Shown here piece by piece: positions 12,601 through 23,300 of a stretch of 64,000 bases of DNA. The first letter of the stretch is position 1, and every line of letters begins with the position of its first letter. Where the stretch lies: the NCBI GenBank assembly GCA_949987565.1, contig OX465111.1, positions 13,940,276-14,004,275 on the forward strand, written 5' to 3'. Under the pieces are notes generated by a model. That model saw nothing but the letters and a program-made list of their open reading frames with translations, searched no databases and was not told where the DNA came from. The DNA comes from Luidia sarsii. Taxonomy: Eukaryota > Echinodermata > Asteroidea > Paxillosida > Luidiidae. The position numbers and the translations under genes are program-made.

Positions 12601-15468
12601 GAAACGTCAGGCCCACTAAATTTTGAGATTTGCATTTTGGTAATTTTAGTTAGTAAGCAACATTTTTGTATATCAACTTTTTTAATTGATTTTTTTTAAT
12701 GTGATAGAATACAAAAATGTTGCCAACTGCTTACTGACTATCATTACCAAAATGCAAATCTCAAAATTTAGTGGGCCTGATGTTTCGATCCTAGCAGGAC
12801 CTTTCTCAAAGGCAGAGAGAAAGGTCTTTGGGAAAGGCCTTTGAGAAAGGTCCTGCTAGGATCGAAATGTCAGGCCCACTACATTTTGAATTTTTATGTA
12901 TATATTCCAAAGGTACGGTAGTTGAGGATGAGACTGAGAATGAGTCTCACACCAAACAGGAAAGATATCTGGTCGTAGACTGCCTGAATTTCTCAGGCCT
13001 CGTGATCCCCACGATAGTCTCAAGGAGAGAGTTCCAAAGTTGTGCGTAGTATGGAGTGAAAGATCGCTGATGACTTGCAGTTCTGGATACCACCTGTCTT
13101 ATAGTAAAAGGGATGATCCCGTTCAGAACTGCGCAGCGACTTTTGTGTGTTGATGGAAATCATGTCTGAAGATGATGTTGCTCGCAAGGGTGGGACAATT
13201 TCCACAGGCTCTGGTAATGCTAATGAAAGTTCTTGACATGTTTCTTCATCTGGCTCCCCCACCCATGCAAAGTGAGGTGACTGTTTTGGAAGGCCGCTTT
13301 ATCCAAGGCCTGGATAGCTCAGGGTGGATAGAAAGACCTGGCACATGACGGCAGAGGTCAGATGGGCTGAGAGGAAGGTCAAGGGAAGAAAGCCAAAACA
13401 GGTAGTCTTCCCCGTGGTTTTTTTTTCCTTCGGGCGTTTATTCTTCCACAGGACACTCTGAGAGAGACGATCCAGAGAAAACTCCGGAGATGCCCCTACC
13501 ATCTCTTCATCTTTGACGAGGTGGAGGACATGCCCGCGGGTCTCATTGGTTCCATCCGCTCCTTCCTGGATTACAACATCTACTACCAGGGCGTGGATCT
13601 CACCAAGGCCATCTATATATTTCTAAGGTAGCTCTCCCTCCCAGGGCTCCAAATATCCACTGGACCGCAGACCGAGTCTAGTGATTTCGGCGTCGGTCTA
13701 GTGCCGATTGTGACCACACTTGACCGGCTGTCTTGTGGGGTTTTTTTTGTCTTGCATCATGAACAAAATGACATTCAGTCATTCAGATATTGTAAAAAAA
13801 AAAAATTCAGGTCCAGCAAGATTCTTCAGTTACTAGACCTGTTGTCGAGAGCAATTTTTTTTTTGAGCCCTGCCTCTCCGGCCCTCTCTGCGAAGCACTT
13901 CAATGACATCAGTGCACAGCCCAGCTGACCGGAATCACCTGAAAAAACCCAAACCTTAAGAAGTTACATGAACTGGGCTGGATTTCACCAAGCCTTGCGA
14001 TGCATCATATTCAAATTGCGATCGATATTCGATAACCCTTTGTAGGTTTTCATAGGTTCAGGGGTGCATTTCACAAAGCCTTGTGATGCAATAAAGCATT
14101 GTAATTCAACTTGGGATCGATAACCCTTTGTAGGTTTTCATAAGTTCAGGGGTGCATTTCACAAAGCCTTGTGATGTAATAAAGCATTGTAAATCAACTT
14201 GGGATCGATAACCCTTTGTAGGTTTTCATAAGTTCAGGGGTGCATTTCACAAAGCCTTCTGATGTAATAAAGCATTGTAAATCAACTTGGGATCGATAAC
14301 CCTTTGTAGGTTTTCACAGGTTCAGGGGTGCATTTCAGAAAGCCTTGTGATGTAATAAAGCATTGTAAATCAACTTGGGATCGATAACCCTTTGTAGGTT
14401 TTCATAGGTTCAGGGATGGATTTCAAAAAAGGGGAAAGAGTGTGATGCTTCGATCCCCTTTTCAACGTGGATATGTATTGTCTTCCTTAGAGAAGGGTTC
14501 TGCTGGGATGGGTCCTACGTATAGAAGTTTTTCAGCCACATGCTTTTCGACGGTCAGCGTTCAATTCACGCGGATGTACGCAAATCACGTGTGCCTTCGT
14601 GTCATCAAATGTCCAATGGAAATACTCAGATTCGATATTTGCATGCACTTCCGCGGATTAGGACCACTCCTGTGGACATGGTAATTAGCCTTTTGAGGTC
14701 GGGTGACTTCAAGTGAAAAAAAAATCTATATAGTTGTGGTCATTTTAGTCAGTAGCAGCAGTTACATTCGGGTGGATTTTATTATCATTATTTTAATTCT
14801 TTTTTTTTGGGGGGGGGGACAGCAATACAGGTTCAAGGGAGATCATCGTCAAAATGAAGGAGCATTTCACGGCGGGCCACAAACGAGAGACAGTCTCCCT
14901 CAAACAGATGGAGGAAATCATTGAGCAAATTGCCTTCAACTCGGAAGGTGAGACAGAGGGCCCAGTGCATCGACGCCTTTCGACGGTGCATAGGAGCATT
15001 TTAGAAAGACTTGAAACGCCACGGGATCGGTCACTGGACATGTTCTCAGCAAGGAGATCTATGCCTGTTTCCCCCCAAAGATCTGTAAATTTTGGCTCGT
15101 TTTTTTTGTTTGATTTAATGAAATGTTATCACATTGTAGCAGTTTGTTGTCATGCGTGATGGTACAGTGACAGATGACCGATTCTGGTTTGTTACGCAGG
15201 AGGCTTCGCGCAGAGCCGCCTGATAGACCACAACGTGGTCAGCCACTACGTGCCGTTCCTGCCGCTGCAGGTGCAGCACGTGCGCGACTGCGTGCTGGCG
15301 GCACTGCAGAAGCAGCCCTTGCACAGGGCCGGCGAGGAGTTGGTGGAGAGGGTGGTGCAGTCCCTGCAGTTTGTGCCCAAGGGCACGGGCCTGTTTGCGC
15401 TCAAGGGCTGCAAGAACGTGGCCGAGAAGGTGGTCCTCGTCCGACACCAGCTGAGGAAGGAGCTCTGA
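9647..15468 (+). CDS. Torsin family AAA+ ATPase
   Basis: Torsins are ER-lumen/nuclear-envelope AAA+ ATPases that act with LAP1/LULL1-type cofactors on membrane and protein quality control. Five coding exons: 9647-9857, 12191-12456, 13452-13627, 14823-14947 and 15200-15468. The lengths sum to 1,047 nt, or 348 aa, against about 332 in human TOR1A. All junctions are GT-AG and in phase. Residues 17-30 form a hydrophobic signal segment. A conserved MECC motif follows, then Walker A GPTGTGKN at 113-120 (the Asn is torsin-specific). Walker B FIFDE is around 178-182, a sensor-1 Asn is at 219 (FLSN), and the torsin sensor-2 motif GCK is at 329-331. The start was chosen because an acceptor (CCCCAG) sits 2 bp before it. 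Exons 2 and 5 are very GC-rich compared with the introns. Intron 1 holds a retroelement relic and a minisatellite ending about 25 bp before exon 2. Family assignment is firm; which torsin paralog is not resolved. Confidence 0.95.
9873..10045. mobile_element. Foldback repeat family B, copy 3 (two facing arms)
   Basis: Lies 16 bp into torsin intron 1. The arm GTTAGAGGGCCTGACGTTAC faces a second arm containing TGAGAAAGGTCCTGCTAGGA and ATGTCAGGCCCTCTAACTTT, so the two halves can pair. A remnant of the outer segment (TTTTAGTCAGTGAGCAGTTT) follows. Confidence 0.75.
10209..10450. mobile_element. SINE-like element with tRNA-like core inside a family C repeat
   Basis: The left end GTGGATTTCACAAAGCCTTA matches the ends of the elements at 23254-23400 and 32462-32609. 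The right part (10376-10450, with GATGGATAACCCACTGTAAG) is the reverse of the sequence near 32540. Between them lies a 72-nt tRNA-like sequence followed by GGGCAAAGCACCGAGCACTC, a tail shared with about 44716-44745. This is consistent with a tRNA-derived retroposon nested in, or partnered with, a foldback element. Confidence 0.55.
10243..10314 (+). other. tRNA-like sequence (SINE head or tRNA pseudogene)
   Basis: A 72-nt stretch whose ends AGCTCGG and CTGAGCT pair over 7 bp with one G-T wobble. A B-box-like GGTTCGAAATCC lies in the expected T-arm position. CCTGC/GCGGG can form a 5-bp anticodon-type stem, but around an 8-nt loop, and the T stem has a mismatch. The fold is too irregular for a functional tRNA; a tRNA-derived SINE head fits better. 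Confidence 0.4.
10586..10650 (-). repeat. Inverted flank of the Penelope-like relic (left)
   Basis: Contains CCAAGATCCCATTGTAGCAT. Its reverse complement matches 11860-11912 (AAGCATGCTACAATGAGATC) with one or two changes, and both sides continue into GGAGGATTGAGGA-type minisatellite. The two copies are inverted around the Penelope-like relic. Confidence 0.7.
10694..10752. mobile_element. Foldback repeat family B, copy 4 (inner arm)
   Basis: Inner arm with TTTAGTGGGCCTGACGTTTC and CCTTTCTCAAAGGCAGAG. A detached outer-segment piece (GCAAACTGCTTGCTGACT) lies about 130 bp earlier, near 10542-10560. Confidence 0.75.
10815..11000. repeat. Purine-rich direct repeats
   Basis: The module AGATCAAAG(A/G)GAAGGGCAAG with GGGATTAGTGA occurs about two and a half times with a period near 70 bp. 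It lies immediately downstream (in element orientation) of the Penelope-like coding relic and may be part of its 3' untranslated region. Confidence 0.5.
11022..11850 (-). mobile_element. Penelope-like retroelement relic (RT C-terminus plus GIY-YIG endonuclease, frameshifted)
   Basis: On the minus strand the 5' part encodes a linker typical of the end of Penelope-like reverse transcriptases, with the motif FRRPCNLRDLIVRAEV. A Cys-rich segment (CTSKCIVCKTH) follows, then a GIY-YIG nuclease core recognisable as IIYLISCRVCNIQYVGETK followed by a conserved Arg and His. After the core the frame shifts near 11,170. The usual C-terminal signature (GIESL, then REKMW and GLN) continues in another frame to a stop near 11022. 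The catalytic reverse transcriptase is absent: the element is truncated at about 11.83 kb, where a minisatellite begins. It lies inside torsin intron 1, antisense to the gene, and is dead as it stands. Family assignment rests on the GIY-YIG domain and its RT linker. Confidence 0.85.
11846..12166 (+). repeat. Minisatellite GGAGGATTGNGGAGGATTGA (42/51-bp units)
   Basis: Units built from GTAAGATTTACACTGGAGGA plus TTGTGGAGGATTGAGGA repeat about seven times, with lengths alternating near 42 and 51 bp (clearest from 11919 to 12165). The array ends about 25 bp before the torsin exon 2 acceptor at 12190. The first unit includes the inverted flank copy at 11860-11912. Confidence 0.85.
12498..12890. 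mobile_element. Foldback repeat family B, compound copy 5
   Basis: Several modules in a row: short CCTAGCAGG repeats, an inner arm (TTGAGAAAGGTCCTGCTAGG), the reversed outer segment, then an outer segment (ATACAAAAATGTTGCCAACT, 12709 on), an inner arm and the facing inner arm (12838-12890). It sits in torsin intron 2, 42 bp after exon 2. The array suggests repeated insertion or internal recombination. Confidence 0.75.
13976..14428 (+). repeat. 88-bp tandem repeat derived from a family C end
   Basis: About five units with exact 88-bp spacing: GTGCATTTCACAAAGCC starts at 14064, 14152, 14240 and 14328, and a diverged first unit starts near 13976. Each unit carries GATCGATAACCCTTTGTAGG. The start of the unit resembles the GTGGATTTCACAAAGCC end of the foldback elements at 10209, 23254 and 32462. 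In torsin intron 3. Confidence 0.9.
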
Positions 15469-16799
15469 TGGCATCGGCCGAAGTCGCCGGACGGACAACT
15501 CGCCCCCGAGACAAGTCGCCGGACGGCCGACGAGTCAAAGGTTTTGGGTCAACCTGTCTGATGTTGTGGGTCGGTTTGTCTCAGAGGCAACTTGTCTAAC
15601 GGCGACTTGTCTGACATCCATTTGTTTTATTCTCCTGTGAGTTGTCATTGGAACATGGCTGGCTGAGGTCATCATCTGAACCTACATGGCAGCACCCCCT
15701 TCTTCTTTTCCAGCACTCATGTAATTTGCAAGTTGCAAAATATATTTTAAAAAAATGACAATTACACTGTGTTATCAATCAAAAGTCGAGTTACAATGGA
15801 TTGGAAGGCTTTGTGAAACTGATCCCTGATCGTTTCAATAAGCAAGCAGTTTACAACATGTATACATTGAAGTCATTAAGGCTGATTTATTTCAAAAGAT
15901 ATTGGCAGAGCTTCACGGTTTTCTGTACAAGTGACTCTGGCTCGGATATCAATCTAGCATCACCAATTAAAAAAAAGAATACCTTTTATACATGTTGCTA
16001 GAACAAAATCGTAATACACTCAGTTTTTTTACAAATTTATATAAAATAAGAAAGTACGTTGTCAAATTTCCATTGGACGGATACTTGAGTATTTGAAAGT
16101 AACTATGGACATAGAACGTGGACGGATATGGGCTGTAAATTTGAAAATATTAACCCAAAGAAAAATTGGGAATCAACATCACTAAAAAATCTTAAAGGTG
16201 AATATCTGAATGTATTATGTATTACTATTTCATGCTGTTGGAATCTGGATGGTGTGATTTCTTTTAAGAATAAAGCATCACAAAATAACAAAGATTGGAA
16301 GTTACAAGTTTTGGAGCAAATTCCCCCGGCACAAAAGGGGAGGGATTGGGGAGAAACGGAAGAAAACAATCTTGCGGTATTTTGATTTGTGAAGGATACA
16401 AAATACAGGCAATTATGGCTGGCTGAGACTGGAATTACCTAGAGGCAATTACTGTACAAACTATGAAGTATTCAATTGACAGTTTCACGGAATAGTAATT
16501 GTGGGATATACTTCCCGAAATAACCGGCCTAGTGGGAAGTCATTGTACACAGTTTTATCAAAATGTGCCAAAAAGGATCGGCACTATTCGGCACACTTGA
16601 AAAATCACGATGGAATTCAAAAACTGCATTCTGAGGTAAGCACGAGGGAAGTTATTGTACACACAAATTAACAAGAAGAGCAAGTAGTGGACTCAAACTA
16701 CGGTGTGTCATGGCATTGAGAAATTGTCACCTCATTTGACTATGGAAGCTGAGCACACATGCTCTTCAGTGGAGGGGATTGAGAGGCTCATCAACTGCA
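15469..16799. other. Torsin 3' flank / intergenic, no gene seen
   Basis: Follows the torsin stop. Short open frames have no family resemblance. AATAAA at about 16269 could serve the plus strand, but no polyadenylation signal near the stop is convincing. Confidence 0.45.
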
Positions 16800-17383
16800 G
16801 GGCCCAATTTCATAGAGCCGCTTAAGCAAGAAAACCGGCTTACCATTCAAATTCGTCCTTGGTTTAAATCAAAATTGCCAGCCATATTTGACTTGATGCT
16901 TGCTGCCCTCAACTTGTGTTCCAATCAAGGGTGCTTAGCATGAAATACAAGTGGAACTTTGGCTGGAAACCTGATTTTATTGGGCGAGGGTTTTTTATGC
17001 TTAATCAAATTTTGGTGCTTAAAGGCGTTATACAACATTGGTAAAGGTCAAAAGCTTACCACAGTTTGTGTGGTAAACCATTAAACATTATAAAAAAGCA
17101 ATACTGCGAAGGTTTTAGCTCAAATGGTAATCTGAGAAAGTAGAAAAAAGCAAAAAAAAAACATCACGGTTTACGCACCATTCTGTAGTGTGAGAAATAG
17201 TTTGTAATAAACTGTCGATGTTTGAGTGAAGATTTCTCGAAAAGTACAGCATCCCAGGCTGTAAGATTGAGGATTCTATCATGACCGATCAATAAACTGT
17301 GTAAAATAGAAGGAAATCTGTGGACATCCGGTCTTCCCAATAATGTATTTGGCCTTTAAGCAACTAAATGAAATTAGCCCCAG
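16800..17383. mobile_element. Foldback element family D, copy 1, in CFAP157 3' end
   Basis: The left end GGCCCAATTTCATAGAGCCG continues CTTAAGCA. The right end is TTTAAGCAACTAAATGAAAT followed by TAGCCCC, an imperfect inverted match. The same ends bound 31336-31579. The element stops 9 bp beyond the CFAP157 stop codon, so most of that gene's 3' untranslated region must be this element. Confidence 0.65.
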
Positions 17384-17392
17384 GTGGGTGTT

Positions 17393-20300
17393 TTAGCCAA
17401 GGGAGTTGGAGGCCTGCTTCTGGGCTTTGAGCGGGCGTAGGTGTCGAGGATCCTTGATGGCGAGTTCGTTAATGATGGCGGAGGTAGCGGCACTCGTTCC
17501 TCCACCGAGGAGCTGGTCTGAATAGAAGAGGGTCTGTGGGGAAAGACACACACGAGATCCAGATTTGATTTTTTTTTTTTTCAGAGGATTGGAACGGTGC
17601 CTCTGTATTCCTTTTCAGTTCAATCAAATGAACATGAATCTGCACGGGGTTGGGTTTTCTGAGCGAGATTAGCGGCACAACAATTGGATCTGGACAATGC
17701 ATCATACTGGGCATTTGGTTAAGCTGTGTGGGGTTGATGACTACCTATAACTTTTTAGTTAAAGCAGATTTTGGACACTTAAGAATTGCATTTCTCTGAG
17801 CAAAGCAATGAGTATACCAGTACACAACCTACAGATGACCTTCCACAGTTAGGCAGATGTCTAAGCACAGTTAGGCAGATGTCAACTACTACATTTAGGC
17901 AGATGTCAACTACTTCATTTAGGCAGATGTCAACTACTACATTTAGGCAGATGTCAACTACTACATTTAGGCAGATGTCAACTACTACATTTAGGCAGAT
18001 GTCAACTACTACATTTAGGCAGATGTCAACTACTACATTTAGGCAGATGTCTGACCACAGTTAGGCAGATGACCTAACACAGTTGGGCAGATGTGTAACC
18101 AATTTTGCATTCACACCAATGCAAAATCATAAACTGTCAGTTATCAGTTTTCTTGTAGAACACTTGAATGAATTCATGTCTGTCGTGCACTGAATGTAGT
18201 CTATCTGGTTCTCACCTGTGGACCGCTGGACGACTGGATCCCCACTGAGCGTGTCTTGATCCCGTGCAGTCGGTTCAGCCGGCTGGTCGCGGAGAGCTGC
18301 CGCGTCTTCTCCGAGGGGAAGGCGGTGACCTTGGGTCTGGGCACCAGACCCAGATCCCCCAGCCTGTAGTGCGGCAGGGAGGCCTGGCCCTTTGCGATGG
18401 GGGACAGCACTGAAAATCTACACAAACGACAGAAGAAAAAATATCCCAATTCCAATTCCTACACGTCCAATCAGCTCAAATTCTACAAGTTCATGGTAAC
18501 GCAAGAGGTAAGCAGTTGGCTTGGTGTGACAAAGTGTCTGACTAAACACTATGTTGGTTCCTAATAAAGAGTCATAATCTATACCATGGGATTCTCCAAA
18601 AATCAGGGAGATCTCTTTTTGTGATAATAAACAAACACAGTTTCTGGATTTGCATTACTGGGGGGGGGGTATAAACAAATTGTGATATACAAAAATGTTG
18701 CAAACTGCTTACTGACTAAAATTACCAAAATGCAAATCTTAAAATTTAGTGGGCCTGATGTTTCGATCCTAGCAGGACCTTTTCCAAAGGCAGAGAAAGG
18801 TCCTCCTAGGATCGAAACGTCAGGCCCACTAAATTTTAAGATAAACAAATTGTATTTGTTGATTAATCAATTGTGCTTTATGTCTGTATAAAGGGGAAGT
18901 GTAAAGGAAAGCTCTTGCCATTCTGTCAAAATTTAGAATGCCTTGTAGAAAGATGTAATGCTGTGAAGGCCACCCAGATGTAATGCTGTGAAGGCCACCC
19001 ATATGTAATGCTGTGAAGGCCACCCAGATGTAATGCTGTGAAGGCCACCCAAACATCTCTTTGGATATGCCTCTCATACCCCAGCATGAAGCCTTATCCT
19101 TTGTCAGGGATGGTGGATCACAATGACAATGCCCTACAGCAAGGCTGCCTTGCTGTGAAGGCCACTAATCCTGTACCTGTTGCTAAGCAACACATAGCCA
19201 GACTCAGTGTAGCACAACCTGACCCGGTGTGGCCCAATACAGCCCAAACTGACCTGGTGTAGCCCATCCTAGCCAGATGTAGCCCTAACTGACCCAGTGT
19301 AGCCCAAACTGACCAAGTGTAACCCAACCTACCCCATTGTAACCCAACCTTTCCATTGTAACCCAATCTACCCCGTTGTAACCCAACCTACCCCATTGTA
19401 ACCCAACCTACCCCATTGTATCCCAATCTAGCCCGACCTGTGCCAGTCTAGCCCCATGTAGCCCGACAAGACCCATTGTAGCCCAGCCTGACCCAGTCTA
19501 GCCCAACTCAGTCTTGGATGTGCCCCACTTACCCCGGTTTGAAACCTTTCCCTGAGCCGGGGATGGTTGACTGTCTGCTCTTGGTGCGGTAGGTGAGCTC
19601 GTCCTCCTTCAGGAAACTGGCCGGTGAGGGGCCCACGCCGATGGCCGCTGCACTGTTGAGGATGACAAGGAGGTTCTCCAGCATGCTGTCCCTCTGCTCG
19701 ATGCCTTCCTCCCGAGCATCGTCGTCATCCTCTGCAGTATCCTCAGGCCTCGTCTAGTCAATGGAGACAAACAAAATTTGTAATCATGATGTACATGTAT
19801 CTGTGACAGTCTTGATTGTACTGCATCGTCTCCACTGTCATCGTTCCACTCATTTCTGAGTACACCGGGTTACATTGGGTCAAGATGGGCTACACTGGGT
19901 CAGATTGGGCTGCACTGGGTCAGATTTGGTGGCACTGGGTCAGATTGGGCTGCACTGAGTCAGGTAAGGCATCATTGGGTCAGGTAAGGTAAGGCATCAC
20001 TGGGTCAGATTGGGCTGCAATGTGTCAGGAAGGCATCATTGGGTCAGGTAAGGCATCACTGGGTCAAATTGGGCTGTACTGGGTCACGTAAGGCATCATT
20101 GGCCCAGATTGGGCTGCAATGGGTCAGGGAATGCATCACTGGGTGAGATTGGGCTGTACTGGGTCATGTAAGGCATCACTGGATCAGATTGGGCTGCAAT
20201 GGGTCAGGGAATGCATCACTGGGTCAGATTGGGCTGCACTGGGTGAGATTGGGCTGCAATGGGTTAGGGAATGCATCACTGGGTGAGATTGGGCTGCACT

Positions 20301-23300
20301 GGGTCATGTAAGGCATCACTGGATCAGATTGGGCTGCAATGGGTCAGGGAATGCATCACTGGGTCAGAGTGGGCTGCAATGGGTTAGGGAATGCATCACT
20401 GGGTCAGATTGGGCTGCACTGGGTGAGATTTGGCTGCAATGGGTTAGGGAATGCATCACTGGGTCAGATTGGGCTGCACTGGGTGAGATTGGGCTGCAAT
20501 GGGTCAGGTAAGGTATCACTGGGTCAGATAGGGCTGCAATGGCTCACACTGGATACTGGGTCATGGAAGGCCACGTTGTGTTATGGTGGGCTACATTGGC
20601 TCACAGTGAACACTGGGTTATGGTGGGCTTAAGGAGGGACTCACGGTCAAGATCCTGTGCAGGGAGTAGGCGGCCTCGGCCAGTATCCTCTCCAGCCGCT
20701 CCTTGTTCTTGAGGATCTGGACCTTCTCCTTATCCATCAGCTCGATGCGCTCCTCCAGCTGCTCCGCCTCTCGGCCCATCTCCTGCAGCTCCGAGCGGGC
20801 CGACTCCGTCTGCTGCCTGAGGAGGGCCGCCTCGGCCTCCACCTCCAGCAGCTCCTTCTCCCTCTCCTCCAGGTCCAGGATCAGGGACTCCTGCTGCTTG
20901 GCCTTCTCAGTCAGCATCCGGATGACCTGGGACGGCAGAGGGAAGGACAAGAGTACAAATACATATGAGTAAGATTGCCTGTCCTCAACAGTGCCTGTCC
21001 TCAACAGCAACTGGTAGACATGTCAGCAGTCTCTCCTCCACAAATGACTTACATGTCTCCCCCCCCCATCTCTCACATAACGAACATAGGAGGCAAACGG
21101 TGAAAGGACTTGTTGACAAATCTACCCCCCGCCAGGAACACATAAAGAACATAGGAGAAAAAGCAGTGAAAGGACTTGTGGACAAGTCTACCTCCCTGCT
21201 ATGAACACATAAAGAACATGGAGAGAAACGGTGAAAGAACTTGTTGACAAATCTACCCCCTGCCAAGAACACATAAAGAACACAGAAGAAAAAAATGGCA
21301 AAAGGACTTGCTGACAAGTCTACCCCCTGCCATGAACACATAAAGAACAGAGGAGAAAAGGTGGTGAAAGGACTTGTGAACAAGTCTTCCTCCCTGCCAT
21401 GAACACATAAAGAACAGAGGAGAGAAACGGTGAAAGAACTTGTTGACAAGTCTACCCCCTGTAATGAACAAATAAAGAACATAGGAGGAAAACGGCGAAA
21501 GGACTTGTTGATGAGTCTACCCCTGCCATGAACATGTAAAGAACAAAGAAGGAAAAGCGGTGAAAAGACTTGTTGACAAGTCTACCCCCTGCCATGAACA
21601 TATAAAGAACATAGGAGGAAAAACGGTGAAAGGACTTGTTGACGAGTCTACCCCCTGCCATGAACACATAAAGAACATCTAAGAGGGAAAACGATGAAAA
21701 GACGTTGACAAGTCTACCTCCCTGCCATGTGTTATAAAGACCATAGGAGAGAAATGGTGAAAGGACTAGTTGACGAGTCTGGCCCACCTTCTGGTTGCTG
21801 TGGTTCTTCTTGGCCAGCTCCTTCTCGTTGGTCTCCAGCATGTCCAGCTGCTGGCGCTGCTTGCGCTCCTTGGCCTGGATGTCCTCGTTCTCCTGGATCA
21901 GCTCCATGGTCTTGTCCGACATCTTGGACAGCTGGGCGTGGATGCTCACGTTCTCCCGGATGGTGCGCTTGGTGGTGTCCGCCATCTGCTTGTTGGACAC
22001 CTTGCGGAACTCGGCCGCCACCTGGTTCACGCGCAGTACCATCTCTCGCTTCAGCCTGCGCGAGAGGACGGGAATTAGGGATGGACAAAATATCAAGCAT
22101 TAGAATCCAGAATCAAAGTCACACAAGAAGGAAACTTCTAGGAGGTGAAGGTCGAGGCTTTCAGTTCGCACCCAATTTGCTTGAACCTGAGCAAGAGGAT
22201 GGGACGATCGAAGCGTCCAGCCGTTAGAATGGCCCTGTCAATCTAGAACCAGGAAACTTCGCAGGAAACTTCAACTAGGAGTTGTCACACCACAATAGCT
22301 TCACTCCAGCAAGTCCCTGGCTTATGGCCATTTTGGGAGAACTGCTGGGTAGCAGGCCTTTGAGATCAAGTCTCCTCAAAACTTGCAGCTCTAGCTTTTA
22401 TGTTTTATGATCTAAGGGTACATGAGATAAGAACCTGATACAGTATTTTGTTTGTCAAATGTTTTGTCTCGTAAAGCACCTTTGTTTTCTCAATACGACT
22501 GATAGTATGCATGATACTATTTGTCTATCGTTCACTTGTCTGCTGGCCTGCCTGACAGGCTGCTTGTCTGTCTGTCTGTCTGATGGGCTCTCTGTCTGTC
22601 TGTCTGGCTGTATGTCTGTCTGTCTGTTAGTCTGTATGCCTGTCAGTCTGTTGGTCTGTCAATGTCTGCCTGTCAGTCTGTTGGTCTGTCAATGTCTGCC
22701 TCTCAGTCTGTCTGCTCACCTCCCTGCTTGTCTGTCTGTCCGTCAGTCTGTCTACCTGTCTGATCGTCTGATTTTTGGACCCACCTGTCTTTGTCCACAA
22801 CTTGCTTCCTTTCCAGCTGGTAGATCTGTTCCTTGTGTTCCTGCTGCTGGTTGTCTAGTTCCTGCTCCATCTGGGCAAACTTGGCCATCAGATCCTCCTT
22901 CTGCACCTTGAACTCCTCCAGGGAGGCCAGCTTACCGCCTGCAATCCGAACAGAAGCAAGAATGCTTTTTAGGGCTTATGATAGCCACGCGACAATTTGT
23001 TCATAGAAATTCTCGGTGGAAGACCAAGGCACCTTACATTGAATTGAAGAATGGCTATCTTAATTAGGTACTTGATGAAACCTCAAACGATTCAAATAAA
23101 TTGGGCCAAGAGACCCAATTTTTTACAGCCGCTGAGACAGCAATATTTGCTTAAGCTCGAAAGCCTTGGTTCATGTAAAACCAGGTTGCCAGCCAAAGTT
23201 CAACATACGACTTTTCAAGCTCAGCAGAATTGGAATTGGCCCCCCCCCCCCTGTGGTCGATTTCATGAAACACATTGTAACTTTACGATCAATCGTAAGG

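Noticed and set aside
20985..21750. Cys/Phe-rich minus-strand frames of up to 165 codons
   Set aside because: They lie entirely in the ~65-bp minisatellite of a CFAP157 intron.
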